From Polynucleobacter sp. UK-Mo-2m-Kol15 (GTDB lineage: Bacteria; Pseudomonadota; Gammaproteobacteria; Burkholderiales; Burkholderiaceae), in NCBI RefSeq assembly GCF_018881505.1, contig NZ_JACVQC010000001.1, forward strand, positions 1 through 64,000: a stretch of DNA of 64,000 bases, read 5' to 3'. Position numbers and translations under genes: made by a program. Positions 26,416 to 35,585 of the stretch are shown piece after piece; within the stretch, counting starts at the first letter, position 1, and each line of letters begins with the position of its first letter. Under the pieces are notes generated by a model. That model did no database searches. It had not been told where the DNA came from and saw nothing but the letters and a program-made list of their open reading frames with translations.

Positions 26416-27939
26416 TTGAGTGATCGGCAATCGGTAAGACTGAGTAATAGCGTCAATATATTGTTGCTATTATTCCTAGGTGCCATATTAGCTGCTGCGG
26501 CAGAACTGCCTTATGGTGGGTGGATACAACTACCTATCTTGAGCTTGATTTGGTGGCGAATGAGTCAGCAATCAATTCCCTCAATTAAAAATCAATTTAT
26601 TTCTGGAATGTCATTTGCCCTTGGCTATTTCATTCTGGGTTTATGGTGGATTTATATTAGCCTGCATGACGTAGGGGGCATGAACCCAGTGCTTGCTGGC
26701 ACTGCGGTCTTCTTGCTATCTGCTTACGTAGCTGCGTATTTTTCCTTGGCCAGCCTATCGCTTGTATTTTTTAAAACTTCACGCCTGACTGGTTTATTGC
26801 TTGCGGCAAGCTGGGTCGGCTTTGAATATTTTCGTGGTGAGATATTTACTGGATTTCCTTGGATGGGATTTGCTGAAACACAACTCAATGGTCCCTTTGC
26901 ACCGGTCGCACCATTATTTGGCGGTCTAGCTTGCACATTTTTAGTGGTGTGGATTTCGTGGGAAATTACTCGGTTAAAGAAAGATATCCGCTTTAGTGGC
27001 ACCTGCATTATTTTTACTATCGCCCTAATGCAACTAGCTAGCTTTTGGACTTTTACAAAACCGATTGGCGAGCCAATCAGCGTTCGCTTAATTCAGGGCA
27101 ATTTTGAGCAAAGCCTCAAACTCAATCCGAAGGCAATTGAAGATCAGTTTAATTTTTATACGAGCGCAATTGAACATGAGCCAGCCGATCTCATCATTAC
27201 TCCTGAAACTGCATATCCTTGGCCGCAAAGCAACTTGCCTAGTGGCCTAATAAACTCCCTACAGCAATTCTCGAACAAGACCTCTAGCAATATCTTGCTT
27301 GGCGTAATTGGAGAGGCGGGGAAATCTGACGAGATCAAATACACTAATCGCGCACTTGGACTTTCTCCTCATTTACCAGCTTATCAATACGATAAATCTC
27401 ACTTGGTGCCCTTTGGAGAATTTATTCCACCTGGCTTTCATTGGTTTGTAAATGCCTTCCATGTACCCATGAGTGACTTTGCACGCGGCAAGCTTGATCA
27501 AGCTCCTTTCAGCATTGTTCGTGCGGGTAAAGATGATATTCATGCTGCTATTACTATTTGCTATGAAGATGTCTTTGGTGGCGAATTAGCATCCCGCATT
27601 CATCACAGTAGTAAACCGGTTAACTTATTGATTAATATGACTAATTTGGCCTGGTTTGGAGATTCTCAAGCACCAGCTCAGCAATTGAGACTATCGCAGT
27701 TACGCTCCCTGGAAACGGGTCTACCAGCACTACGCGCCACAAATACGGGGATTACTGCAGCGCTTGGACCGAATGGCAAAGTATTGTCGCAACTAGCAGA
27801 ATTTAAGCAGGGAGTGCTCAGTCTGAAGATTCAGGCTTACTCAGGTACAACCCCCTATGTAATTTGGGGAAATGCACCTATTTTGAGTCTTTCTTGCCTC
27901 TTACTCGTCCTAGGCCTCATTCGCCAAAGACGAATCTAA
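26416..27939 (+). CDS. lnt: Apolipoprotein N-acyltransferase
   Basis: This inner-membrane enzyme adds the third acyl chain to lipoproteins. About six N-terminal helices (residues 1-210) precede a nitrilase-like periplasmic domain. Its Glu-Lys-Cys triad is recognisable in TPETAYP, YDKSHLVPFGE and ITICYEDVF. A last helix ends the 507-aa chain. The start appears to be TTG at 26416, right after the corC stop, with only a weak Shine-Dalgarno; no ATG in frame lies near it. Confidence 0.95.
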   Translation: MSDRQSVRLSNSVNILLLLFLGAILAAAAELPYGGWIQLPILSLIWWRMSQQSIPSIKNQFISGMSFALGYFILGLWWIYISLHDVGGMNPVLAGTAVFLLSAYVAAYFSLASLSLVFFKTSRLTGLLLAASWVGFEYFRGEIFTGFPWMGFAETQLNGPFAPVAPLFGGLACTFLVVWISWEITRLKKDIRFSGTCIIFTIALMQLASFWTFTKPIGEPISVRLIQGNFEQSLKLNPKAIEDQFNFYTSAIEHEPADLIITPETAYPWPQSNLPSGLINSLQQFSNKTSSNILLGVIGEAGKSDEIKYTNRALGLSPHLPAYQYDKSHLVPFGEFIPPGFHWFVNAFHVPMSDFARGKLDQAPFSIVRAGKDDIHAAITICYEDVFGGELASRIHHSSKPVNLLINMTNLAWFGDSQAPAQQLRLSQLRSLETGLPALRATNTGITAALGPNGKVLSQLAEFKQGVLSLKIQAYSGTTPYVIWGNAPILSLSCLLLVLGLIRQRRI

Positions 27940-27999
27940 TCGCTATTTCATAGGTGACAAGCTTAGCCATGTAAAATCAAAGGCTTAGCTAGGTTAATC

Positions 28000-28884
28000 A
28001 TGCTTACTTTTCAGCAAATCATTCTCAAACTCCAAGATTACTGGGACCAACAAGGTTGCGCCCTCTTGCAACCTATTGACCTTGAGGTCGGTGCCGGCAC
28101 ATCTCATACAGCCACTTTCTTGAGGGCCATTGGTCCCGAACCATGGAAAGCGGCTTACGTCCAACCCTCGCGCAGACCAAAAGATGGTCGCTATGGAGAA
28201 AACCCAAACCGCTTACAGCACTACTACCAGTACCAAGTAGTACTAAAACCTGCGCCAGAAAATATTCTTGAACTCTACTTAGGTTCGCTTGCCGCTTTAG
28301 GTCTTGATCTCCAAAAGAACGATGTGCGCTTTGTTGAAGACGACTGGGAAAATCCAACCTTAGGCGCCTGGGGTCTAGGCTGGGAAGTCTGGCTTAACGG
28401 TATGGAAGTGACGCAGTTCACTTATTTCCAGCAAGTTGGTGGCATTGACTGCAAGCCTGTTTTAGGTGAAATCACCTACGGCATCGAGCGCTTGGCAATG
28501 TATATCCAAAATTGCTCTAACGTTTACGACCTCGTTTGGGCAGATGGCATCTCTTATGGCGATGTCTATCACCAGAATGAAGTGGAGCAGTCTTGCTACA
28601 ACTTTGAGCACTCCAACACCGACCTATTGTTTGCAAACTTCACCAACTATGAAAGTGAAGCCAAGCGTTTGATGGAAGTGCCATTAGCCTTACCTGCATA
28701 TGAAATGGTACTCAAGGCTGGACATACCTTCAACTTACTGGATGCCCGTGGGGCTATCTCTGTTACGGAGCGCGCAGCTTATATCGGACGCATCCGCAAT
28801 CTTTCTCGTGCAGTAGCGCAAGCTTACTTTGAGTCTCGCGAGAAGTTGGGTTTCCCGATGTGCCAACGTCAACCCAAAGCCTAA
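28000..28884 (+). CDS. glyQ: Glycyl-tRNA synthetase, alpha subunit
   Basis: This 294-aa alpha chain of the bacterial alpha2-beta2 glycyl-tRNA synthetase is class II. It begins [18 protein letters not shown] and contains the family segments [19 protein letters not shown] and [20 protein letters not shown]. glyS follows after 16 bp. The 60-bp leader has an imperfect inverted repeat (27960-27968 with 27982-27990, one mismatch) and a TAAAAT -10-like hexamer at 27972. Confidence 0.98.
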   Translation: MLTFQQIILKLQDYWDQQGCALLQPIDLEVGAGTSHTATFLRAIGPEPWKAAYVQPSRRPKDGRYGENPNRLQHYYQYQVVLKPAPENILELYLGSLAALGLDLQKNDVRFVEDDWENPTLGAWGLGWEVWLNGMEVTQFTYFQQVGGIDCKPVLGEITYGIERLAMYIQNCSNVYDLVWADGISYGDVYHQNEVEQSCYNFEHSNTDLLFANFTNYESEAKRLMEVPLALPAYEMVLKAGHTFNLLDARGAISVTERAAYIGRIRNLSRAVAQAYFESREKLGFPMCQRQPKA

Positions 28885-28900
28885 ATAGCTCGATCTAATT

Positions 28901-31039
28901 ATGAGTACACCGAATTCCCCCCCTCAATCAGATACGCTTCTGATTGAAGTATTTACCGAAGAGCTCCCACCAAAATCATTGCGCCGCTTAGGCGATGCTT
29001 TTAGTGATGGTATTTATTCAGCCCTGAAGGTCGCTGGCCTCTTAAGTGAAAATTCCATTACTACTGGCTTCGCTACACCCCGTCGTCTGGCTGTTCAAAT
29101 TACGAATGTCTTGAGCCAAGCGCCAGACTATCCAGTTCGTGAAAAATTACTGCCAACTAGCATTGCCTTTGATGCTGATGGCAAGCCTACTGCACCACTA
29201 CAAAAGAAATTGGCTTCTCTAGGTTATGCGGAAATCGACCTCTCTACTTTAGAAAAAGCGGGTGAAGGAAAAAATGAGGCACTGTACCTTAATGTCATCG
29301 CCAAAGGTGCAGCACTAGAACAAACCGCTCAACAGGCACTCGAGCAAACACTGAACAAACTACCAATTGCTAAAATGATGCACTATCAAGTACTACAGCA
29401 AAATGGCGCATTGGCAGATGTTGAATTTGCACGTCCGGCGCACCGCATCATTGCATTACATGGAAAACAATCGCTGCATATCAGTGCACTGGGTATTGAC
29501 GCTGCAAATCAAACAGAAGGCCATCGCTTTCTGGCTCCAGGTATCATTACGATTGCCTCTGCAGATCAATATGAATCTGACCTCACTGCTAAAGCAAAGG
29601 TATTACCAAGCTTTAAAAAGCGTCGTGAATTTATCGAATCTGCATTACTCAGAGCGGCTGGAACTGATTTAGTCTTGATGCCTGAGACCTTGCTCGATGA
29701 AGTGACTGCCCTAGTTGAGTGGCCAGCAATTTATGAGTGTCATTTTGATCAAGAGTTCTTGGAAGTTCCACAAGAATGTTTGATTCTAACTATGCAGACT
29801 AATCAGAAATATTTTGCCCTCACTGATAAGCAAGGTAAGTTGCGTAATCGTTTTTTAATTGTTTCTAATATTGAGACTGATAAACCAGAAGCAATTATTT
29901 CCGGCAACGAGCGCGTAGTGCGTCCACGACTTTCCGATGCACGCTTCTTCTTTGAGCAAGATCAAAAGCGTCCATTAGCATCTCGCGTAGCAGATCTTGG
30001 AAAAGTGGTTTATCACAATCAGCTCGGCAACCAGTTGGATCGCACCAAGCGCGTTCAAGGAATCGCTGTAGGCATTGCAAAAGCTTTGTCAGCCGATGAG
30101 ACTCTAGCTAGTCGTGCCGCTGAGATTGCTAAAACTGATTTATTGACTGATATGGTTGGAGAGTTTCCAGAACTCCAAGGCATCATGGGTCGCTACTATG
30201 CTACACATGATGGCGAAAACGCTGATGTAGCCACCGCCTGTAGTGAACATTACATGCCCCGTTTTGCTGGTGATGCACTACCTAAGACACAAACCGGCAC
30301 TATCCTAGCAATTGCCGACAAACTAGAAACACTTGTAGGTATTTGGGGTGTTGGTCTTGCCCCTACTGGCGACAAAGACCCTTATGCCTTACGTCGCCAT
30401 GCTCTCGGAATTTGCCGACTCTTGCTTGAGAAAAATCTCAGCCTGTGCCTGCCTGACTTGATTGAGCTGGGGCGAAAACAATTTCCGCTAAAAGAGGTAC
30501 AAGAAAAAGCTAAGACTGAAGATATTTATGCCTTCATCATTGATCGTCTCCGCGCCTACTTGCGTGACCAAGCTGTATCCGGCAAGCCATTCACTACCGA
30601 AGAGATTGAAGCCGTACTAAGCCAGTCACCCCCACAACTAAATGATTTAATTGATCGCTTAAGCGCATTGCGTGAATTTAATGCTTTGCAAGAGGCTGCA
30701 CAATTAGCCGCTGCCAACAAGCGAATTAGCAATATTCTGAAAAAGAATGCTACTACTATTCCAGTGACTTGCTCAAAAAAGCTCTTACAAGTTCCTGCTG
30801 AAATTGCACTACATGAGTCGCTTGAGAAACTCACTCCAACTCTGACTGCGGCTTATGAACAACGTCAGTTCGTGAATTTTTTACAAGCGCTAGTAGCCTT
30901 AAGTGCTCCAATCGATCAATTCTTTGCCGATGTGATGGTGATGGATCCCAATCCAGAGTTACGTGATAATCGCCTAGCTCTCTTGCAACAACTGCACCAG
31001 AAAATGAATCTCATTGCCGATCTCGGCAAATTAGCATGA
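28901..31039 (+). CDS. glyS: Glycyl-tRNA synthetase, beta subunit
   Basis: This 712-aa beta chain holds the tRNA-binding and editing-like regions of glycyl-tRNA synthetase. It opens LLIEVFTEELPPKSLRRLG and includes SGNERVVRPRLSDARFFFEQD near residue 336 and GDKDPYALRRHALGI near residue 493, family signatures. The terminal TGA overlaps the gmhB ATG (ATGA at 31036), so translation is coupled. Confidence 0.98.
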   Translation: MSTPNSPPQSDTLLIEVFTEELPPKSLRRLGDAFSDGIYSALKVAGLLSENSITTGFATPRRLAVQITNVLSQAPDYPVREKLLPTSIAFDADGKPTAPLQKKLASLGYAEIDLSTLEKAGEGKNEALYLNVIAKGAALEQTAQQALEQTLNKLPIAKMMHYQVLQQNGALADVEFARPAHRIIALHGKQSLHISALGIDAANQTEGHRFLAPGIITIASADQYESDLTAKAKVLPSFKKRREFIESALLRAAGTDLVLMPETLLDEVTALVEWPAIYECHFDQEFLEVPQECLILTMQTNQKYFALTDKQGKLRNRFLIVSNIETDKPEAIISGNERVVRPRLSDARFFFEQDQKRPLASRVADLGKVVYHNQLGNQLDRTKRVQGIAVGIAKALSADETLASRAAEIAKTDLLTDMVGEFPELQGIMGRYYATHDGENADVATACSEHYMPRFAGDALPKTQTGTILAIADKLETLVGIWGVGLAPTGDKDPYALRRHALGICRLLLEKNLSLCLPDLIELGRKQFPLKEVQEKAKTEDIYAFIIDRLRAYLRDQAVSGKPFTTEEIEAVLSQSPPQLNDLIDRLSALREFNALQEAAQLAAANKRISNILKKNATTIPVTCSKKLLQVPAEIALHESLEKLTPTLTAAYEQRQFVNFLQALVALSAPIDQFFADVMVMDPNPELRDNRLALLQQLHQKMNLIADLGKLA

Positions 31040-31608
31040 GCATCAGCTCCTCCAAACTGATCATTCTTGATCGCGATGGCGTAATCAATGAAGATCGAGA
31101 TGATTACGTAAAGTCGATCGATGAGTGGATTCCGCTACCAGGCAGTCTTGAGGCCATTGCACTGCTTAATCAAGCGGGCTACCAAATTACTGTGGCAACT
31201 AACCAATCAGGTTTAGCACGCGGTTATTTCAATATCAACGATCTCCATGCAATGCATGGCAAGATGGATAAACTCCTCAAGCCCTTGGGTGGTCATATCG
31301 ATAGCATTTTCTTTTGCCCACATACCGATGCCAATGCATGCGAATGCCGCAAGCCACTACCAGGGATGATGAAAGAAATTGCCCTTCGCTATAAAAAAAA
31401 TCAATCTGTTACACCTTTATTGGGCGTACCGATTGTTGGTGATTCTTTGCGCGATCTTCAAGCGGGCGTTTCCCTCGGCGCTAGCCCACATCTAGTCTTA
31501 ACTGGTAAAGGCAGCAAAACCTTAGAAAAAGGCATTCTCCCCGAAGGTACGCAGATTCATGCAGATTTGCTGGCATTCGCTCATGCATTTTTAAAAGATA
31601 AGGTTTAA
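31036..31608 (+). CDS. gmhB: D-glycero-beta-D-manno-heptose 1,7-bisphosphate 7-phosphatase
   Basis: This HAD-family phosphatase supplies ADP-heptose precursor for the LPS inner core. The nucleophile motif is LDRDGV (Asp12 and Asp14). The zinc loop CPHTDANACECRKPLPG (near residue 95) is the hallmark of GmhB. The length of 190 aa is normal. It is placed between glyS and plsC, in an order common in betaproteobacteria. Confidence 0.95.
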   Translation: MSISSSKLIILDRDGVINEDRDDYVKSIDEWIPLPGSLEAIALLNQAGYQITVATNQSGLARGYFNINDLHAMHGKMDKLLKPLGGHIDSIFFCPHTDANACECRKPLPGMMKEIALRYKKNQSVTPLLGVPIVGDSLRDLQAGVSLGASPHLVLTGKGSKTLEKGILPEGTQIHADLLAFAHAFLKDKV

Positions 31609-31615
31609 TGCAAAC

Positions 31616-32350
31616 ATGACTTTTATTCGCTCAGTTCTGTTTGCCCTCTTTTTGCTGATATTCACCCCGATCTGGTCGGTGCTTTGTATCCTAGTCTTCC
31701 CTTTTCTCAATCCTGAGAATCGCTATCGCTTTATTGGTCTTTGGAACAAGGTGGTTATCTGGATTCTGCAACCACTTTGCGGCATTCGCTATGAAATTCG
31801 CGGCATGGAAAACATGATGGCAGTTTTGGATAAGCCTGTTGTCGTCCTGAGTAAACATCAATCCGCTTACGAAACTATTTTTTATATCGCCTTACTCCCA
31901 AAGCAAGTCTGCTTTGTTTTCAAAAGAGAGCTGCTTTGGATTCCCTTCTTTGGCTGGGCCTTGGCTTTGCTCAAGATGATTCATATCAATCGCAATAGCA
32001 AAGAAACTGCTGCTCTCTCGGTAGTAAGCCAAGGGAAAAAGCGTTTAAGTGAAGGTAAATGGATTTTGCTGTTTCCCGAAGGGACTCGAACGCCTACTGG
32101 ATCTCACAAACCTTATAGCAAAGGTGGCGCTAGGTTGGCGAGCGCCACTGAAGCATTGGTTATTCCGATTGCTCATAATGCGGGTCATTGCTGGCCGAAG
32201 AACAGTTTTCTAAAGCAACCAGGCACCGTCATATTCTCTATTGGCCCCGCAATTAGCTCTAGTGGGAAAACAGGTGGGCAGCTTCATCAAGAAGTAGAGA
32301 AATGGATTGAAGCTGAAATGCGGGTAATTGATCCTCAGGCTTATCAGTAA
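31616..32350 (+). CDS. plsC: 1-acyl-sn-glycerol-3-phosphate acyltransferase
   Basis: This 244-aa membrane-associated acyltransferase makes phosphatidic acid in phospholipid synthesis. One or two N-terminal helices precede the catalytic domain. Motif I is His81-QSAY-Glu86, that is HX4E where HX4D is the textbook form. Motif III FPEGTR is present near residue 152. It is the last gene of the miaB-to-plsC run and faces rsmA with a 10-bp gap; no clear terminator is seen. Confidence 0.93.
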   Translation: MTFIRSVLFALFLLIFTPIWSVLCILVFPFLNPENRYRFIGLWNKVVIWILQPLCGIRYEIRGMENMMAVLDKPVVVLSKHQSAYETIFYIALLPKQVCFVFKRELLWIPFFGWALALLKMIHINRNSKETAALSVVSQGKKRLSEGKWILLFPEGTRTPTGSHKPYSKGGARLASATEALVIPIAHNAGHCWPKNSFLKQPGTVIFSIGPAISSSGKTGGQLHQEVEKWIEAEMRVIDPQAYQ

Positions 32351-32360
32351 AACCAGAGAG

Positions 32361-33140
32361 TTAGTGCGCTAAAGTTTTAGCCCACTCAATATAGCGCGCT
32401 ACTGGGATGTCTTGCGCACGCGCTTTTAATTCAGACTCAGACAAAGATAGTCGATCAGCAAAAGCTGATAAGTTAGTTCGTAGCATTTTTCTTCTTTGAG
32501 AAAATGCAGCTGCCACCACTTTTTCCAAAGCATGCCACTGCGCACTACTTAAACTGAAATCCCTGCGTGGAATCATTCGCACTACAGCTGAATTCACTTT
32601 GGGTTGCGGATCAAAGGCTTCAGGCGGAACATCTAAAACCTGCTCCATATCGTAGCGAGCCTGCAGCATGACAGAAAGCCTACTGAATTCAGAACCCCCT
32701 GCCTCAGAAACCATACGCTCTACAACTTCAGCCTGCAGCATAAATACCTGCTCATCAATTGCATGCGCAGCAGAAACAAGATGAAAGAGTAGCGGGGAAG
32801 AAATGTTGTAAGGCAAGTTACCAACTACCTTGCACAGACCGCCATTTGACGGCCGTGTATTGGCCCACCTCAAGAAATCAAACTTGAGAGCATCTCCCTC
32901 AATCACGTTCAAGCCAGCAAGATTCTCTTGGTTCCAATAAGCCACCAAATCTCGATCAATCTCCAAAAGGTCTAAGTGATCCAGATTGCTTAATAAGGGT
33001 CTTGTTAGCGCGCCAAGACCTGGACCAATCTCAATCACGTGCATATTTTCACTGGGATTGATGACAGCAATAATGGAATAAATTACCCCGGAGTCCTGTA
33101 AAAAGTTTTGACCAAATCGCTTACGGGCTCGATGCATCAT
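32361..33140 (-). CDS. rsmA: 16S rRNA dimethyladenosine transferase
   Basis: This 259-aa SAM-dependent methyltransferase (KsgA) dimethylates A1518 and A1519 in 16S rRNA. It opens RARKRFGQNFLQD and has the SAM motif EIGPGLGALT near residue 37 and the catalytic NLPYNIS. The ATG overlaps the pdxA TGA (ATGA). It is the last gene of lptD-surA-pdxA-rsmA. Confidence 0.98.
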   Translation of the reverse strand: MMHRARKRFGQNFLQDSGVIYSIIAVINPSENMHVIEIGPGLGALTRPLLSNLDHLDLLEIDRDLVAYWNQENLAGLNVIEGDALKFDFLRWANTRPSNGGLCKVVGNLPYNISSPLLFHLVSAAHAIDEQVFMLQAEVVERMVSEAGGSEFSRLSVMLQARYDMEQVLDVPPEAFDPQPKVNSAVVRMIPRRDFSLSSAQWHALEKVVAAAFSQRRKMLRTNLSAFADRLSLSESELKARAQDIPVARYIEWAKTLAH

Positions 33141-34165
33141 GTCTTTAGATTCTTTGCGTTCTTTACATTTACTGCCAACTGATAGGCTAGGCGTAAAGCC
33201 TCTAACATGCTACCTGAATCTGCGAGACCTTTGCCAGCAATATCTATGGCAGTACCATGATCCACGGAGGTACGAATAATTGGTAAACCTAATGTCACAT
33301 TCACGCCACCACCAAAACTAACAAACTTAAATGGTGCTAAACCTTGATCGTGATACATCGCAATGAATGCATCTATACCACCTAAGGCTTTAGCATCAAA
33401 CATGGTGTCACCTGGATAAGGTCCACTTACTTGAATGCCTAGATCTTTAGCAACTTGTATAGCTGGAGCAATCATTTCAATTTCTTCGCGCCCCAGATAA
33501 CCTGATTCGCCCGCATGAGGATTAACGCCTGACACCCGAATTACAGGCTTTGCAATACCAAATTTTTTCCGTAAATCCTGATCAACGATCTGAATAGTTT
33601 CCAGAATATGCTTTTGAGAGAGAGTATTAGCAACCTCTTTTAATGGCAAATGGGTTGTTACCAAGGCCACTCGTAAATCTCGACTTGTCTGGAGATCCAA
33701 AAAGCCTGTGGGCAACGTTGCACATAACATCATGACAACATGCTCTTGATGACAAAGCTTAGCTAAATATTCAGTATGTCCAGTAAATACGCTATCACTT
33801 GAAGCAATCCCCTGATTAATCACGCTCTTTTGTATTGGTGCCGTCACCATGGCATCAAATCTTCCTCCAAGACATGCCTGGACTGCCTCATCCAAGATAT
33901 TAAGAACATACTGGGCATTGGCAGGATTTAGTTGACCTACTACTACCGGGGAACTTAGTGCGACAGATTCAATCTGCAAACGATTCGACAACTTCTGAGG
34001 AATATCGATTGCTGTAAATAAACTGTAATCGCCAAGTATGGTGATCGTGCTGGCAGGCTGCTCTTGCAAGAAGGCTATTGCAGCAGCAATAGAGATCTCT
34101 GGGCCAACCCCTGCCGGCTCTCCAGAGCTAATAACTAAATTAACGAGGGCTGGCTGCTGGATCAT
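33137..34165 (-). CDS. pdxA: 4-hydroxythreonine-4-phosphate dehydrogenase
   Basis: This enzyme oxidises 4-phosphohydroxy-L-threonine in pyridoxal phosphate synthesis. SSGEPAGVGPE near residue 12, GHTEYLA, SGVNPHAGESGY and MYHDQGLAPFK with the metal-ligand His are family motifs. The length is 342 aa from ATG 34165; an ATG at 34171 is equally possible and no strong Shine-Dalgarno decides between them. Longer readings run through the surA 3' end. The gene overlaps surA by 26 bp and rsmA by four. Confidence 0.95.
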   Translation of the reverse strand: MIQQPALVNLVISSGEPAGVGPEISIAAAIAFLQEQPASTITILGDYSLFTAIDIPQKLSNRLQIESVALSSPVVVGQLNPANAQYVLNILDEAVQACLGGRFDAMVTAPIQKSVINQGIASSDSVFTGHTEYLAKLCHQEHVVMMLCATLPTGFLDLQTSRDLRVALVTTHLPLKEVANTLSQKHILETIQIVDQDLRKKFGIAKPVIRVSGVNPHAGESGYLGREEIEMIAPAIQVAKDLGIQVSGPYPGDTMFDAKALGGIDAFIAMYHDQGLAPFKFVSFGGGVNVTLGLPIIRTSVDHGTAIDIAGKGLADSGSMLEALRLAYQLAVNVKNAKNLKT

Positions 34166-35585
34166 CTGCATTAATGATCTTAACCGTAGCAGTGTCACGT
34201 AATTCACGCAACCAATCTTGATAGGCCTGCTCAAACTTACGCTCACGAATTGCTGCGCGAGCAAATTGACGTTGCTTCTCTAGGGTTAATTGCGCTTCAC
34301 GACGTTCGAGCACCTGAATTAAGTGCCAACCAAACTCGGTCTTTACTGGATCACTGACCTCGCCAATTTGCAGACGATTCATTGCCTGATCAAATTCAGG
34401 GACTAAATCACCAGGACCCATCCAACCTAGATTGCCACCGTTGGCAGCTGATCCATCTTCAGAATATTTTTTTGCCAACTCACCAAAATCAGCCGTCTTT
34501 GCGCGAACCTGATCACGAAAACCCGTTAGACGTCTTTCAGCATCTTGATCTGTCAAGCCCGCACGACTACGCAGCAAGATATGGCGAGACAAAGTCTGAG
34601 TAACCGTAATATTTTGCGGGGTTGATGATGCACTTTCCTGAGGCGCAGCCTGTTGCTGCTCAGGACCGCCAACCGCTAGCGCGCGACGATCTAAAACTTT
34701 GAGGACGTGATATCCAGCTGGACTCTTAACAACTGCACTAGCAACTTGGCCGCTACCAGTATTTCTTACAGCTTCATAAAACAGCTGGGGCAAACGATCT
34801 GGAGTGCGATAACCCAAGTCCTGAAATTTAATTTTAGGGTTATCTTTTGCGGCCATTGCACCCAATTGCAAGAAATCAACCTCTCCGCGCGCTTCACGCA
34901 ATAAAGACTCCGCCTTTTTCTTAGCCTCAGCTTGGGTACCAGCACCGGCATTAGCATCGACCGGAATAAAAATTTGGGCTACATCAATCTCTTCTGGGGC
35001 ACCTTTTGCAGCTGGAGTAGAGCGTGTAGCCCCACCAATCGCACTAGCGCGATTTCGCTCGGTAATAAAATTATCAACTTCAGCATCAGAAATCTTTAGC
35101 TTACCCTCTACCTCGCGCTCACGATAGCGACTAATAACCACATCATCACGCAACATTTGACGATAGCGCTCATAAGTACTTCCTGAGTCAATAATTTTTG
35201 TCTTCAGCTCTGCCACTGTTAATTTATTTTTAGCTGCAATATCGCCAATAATTTTATCGAGCTCCTTGCTGGTAACACCCACCCCTTCTTGCTCGGCATT
35301 TTGCAATTGTATTTTTTCCATGATGAGGCGCTCAAGCACTGTCATGCGCAAGGTGGCCCCGTCAGGAAGCTTGCCGCCCTGCTTCTGAAGGGCAGCAAGC
35401 CGCTCATCAATCTCTTTACGGGTCACATATCCTGTATTGACCACTGCAGCGACACCATCAATATTGCGAATTTTGCTATCAGCCGAAGTCTTAGAGCCAT
35501 CCTGCGCAAATGAGACTTGAGCAAACAAAGCAGCGCAAGCCAAAATCGCGGCTTCAAGCACTTGGTTAATTCGATTCCTACGCAT
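34140..35585 (-). CDS. surA: Periplasmic chaperone and peptidyl-prolyl isomerase SurA
   Basis: This 481-aa protein has a signal peptide (cleavage near VSFA-QDG, about residue 27), an N-terminal chaperone domain and two parvulin domains (about residues 195-300 and 330-430, the second with GGNLGWMGPGDLVPEF). It escorts outer-membrane proteins to the BAM complex. Its ATG overlaps the lptD TAA by one base. It is longer than E. coli SurA (428 aa), partly from an Ala/Gln linker between the parvulin domains. Confidence 0.96.
   Translation of the reverse strand: MRRNRINQVLEAAILACAALFAQVSFAQDGSKTSADSKIRNIDGVAAVVNTGYVTRKEIDERLAALQKQGGKLPDGATLRMTVLERLIMEKIQLQNAEQEGVGVTSKELDKIIGDIAAKNKLTVAELKTKIIDSGSTYERYRQMLRDDVVISRYREREVEGKLKISDAEVDNFITERNRASAIGGATRSTPAAKGAPEEIDVAQIFIPVDANAGAGTQAEAKKKAESLLREARGEVDFLQLGAMAAKDNPKIKFQDLGYRTPDRLPQLFYEAVRNTGSGQVASAVVKSPAGYHVLKVLDRRALAVGGPEQQQAAPQESASSTPQNITVTQTLSRHILLRSRAGLTDQDAERRLTGFRDQVRAKTADFGELAKKYSEDGSAANGGNLGWMGPGDLVPEFDQAMNRLQIGEVSDPVKTEFGWHLIQVLERREAQLTLEKQRQFARAAIRERKFEQAYQDWLRELRDTATVKIINADDPAASPR

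Noticed and set aside
28073..28357. Minus-strand frame inside glyQ
   Set aside because: Shadow of a highly conserved synthetase gene; no start signal.
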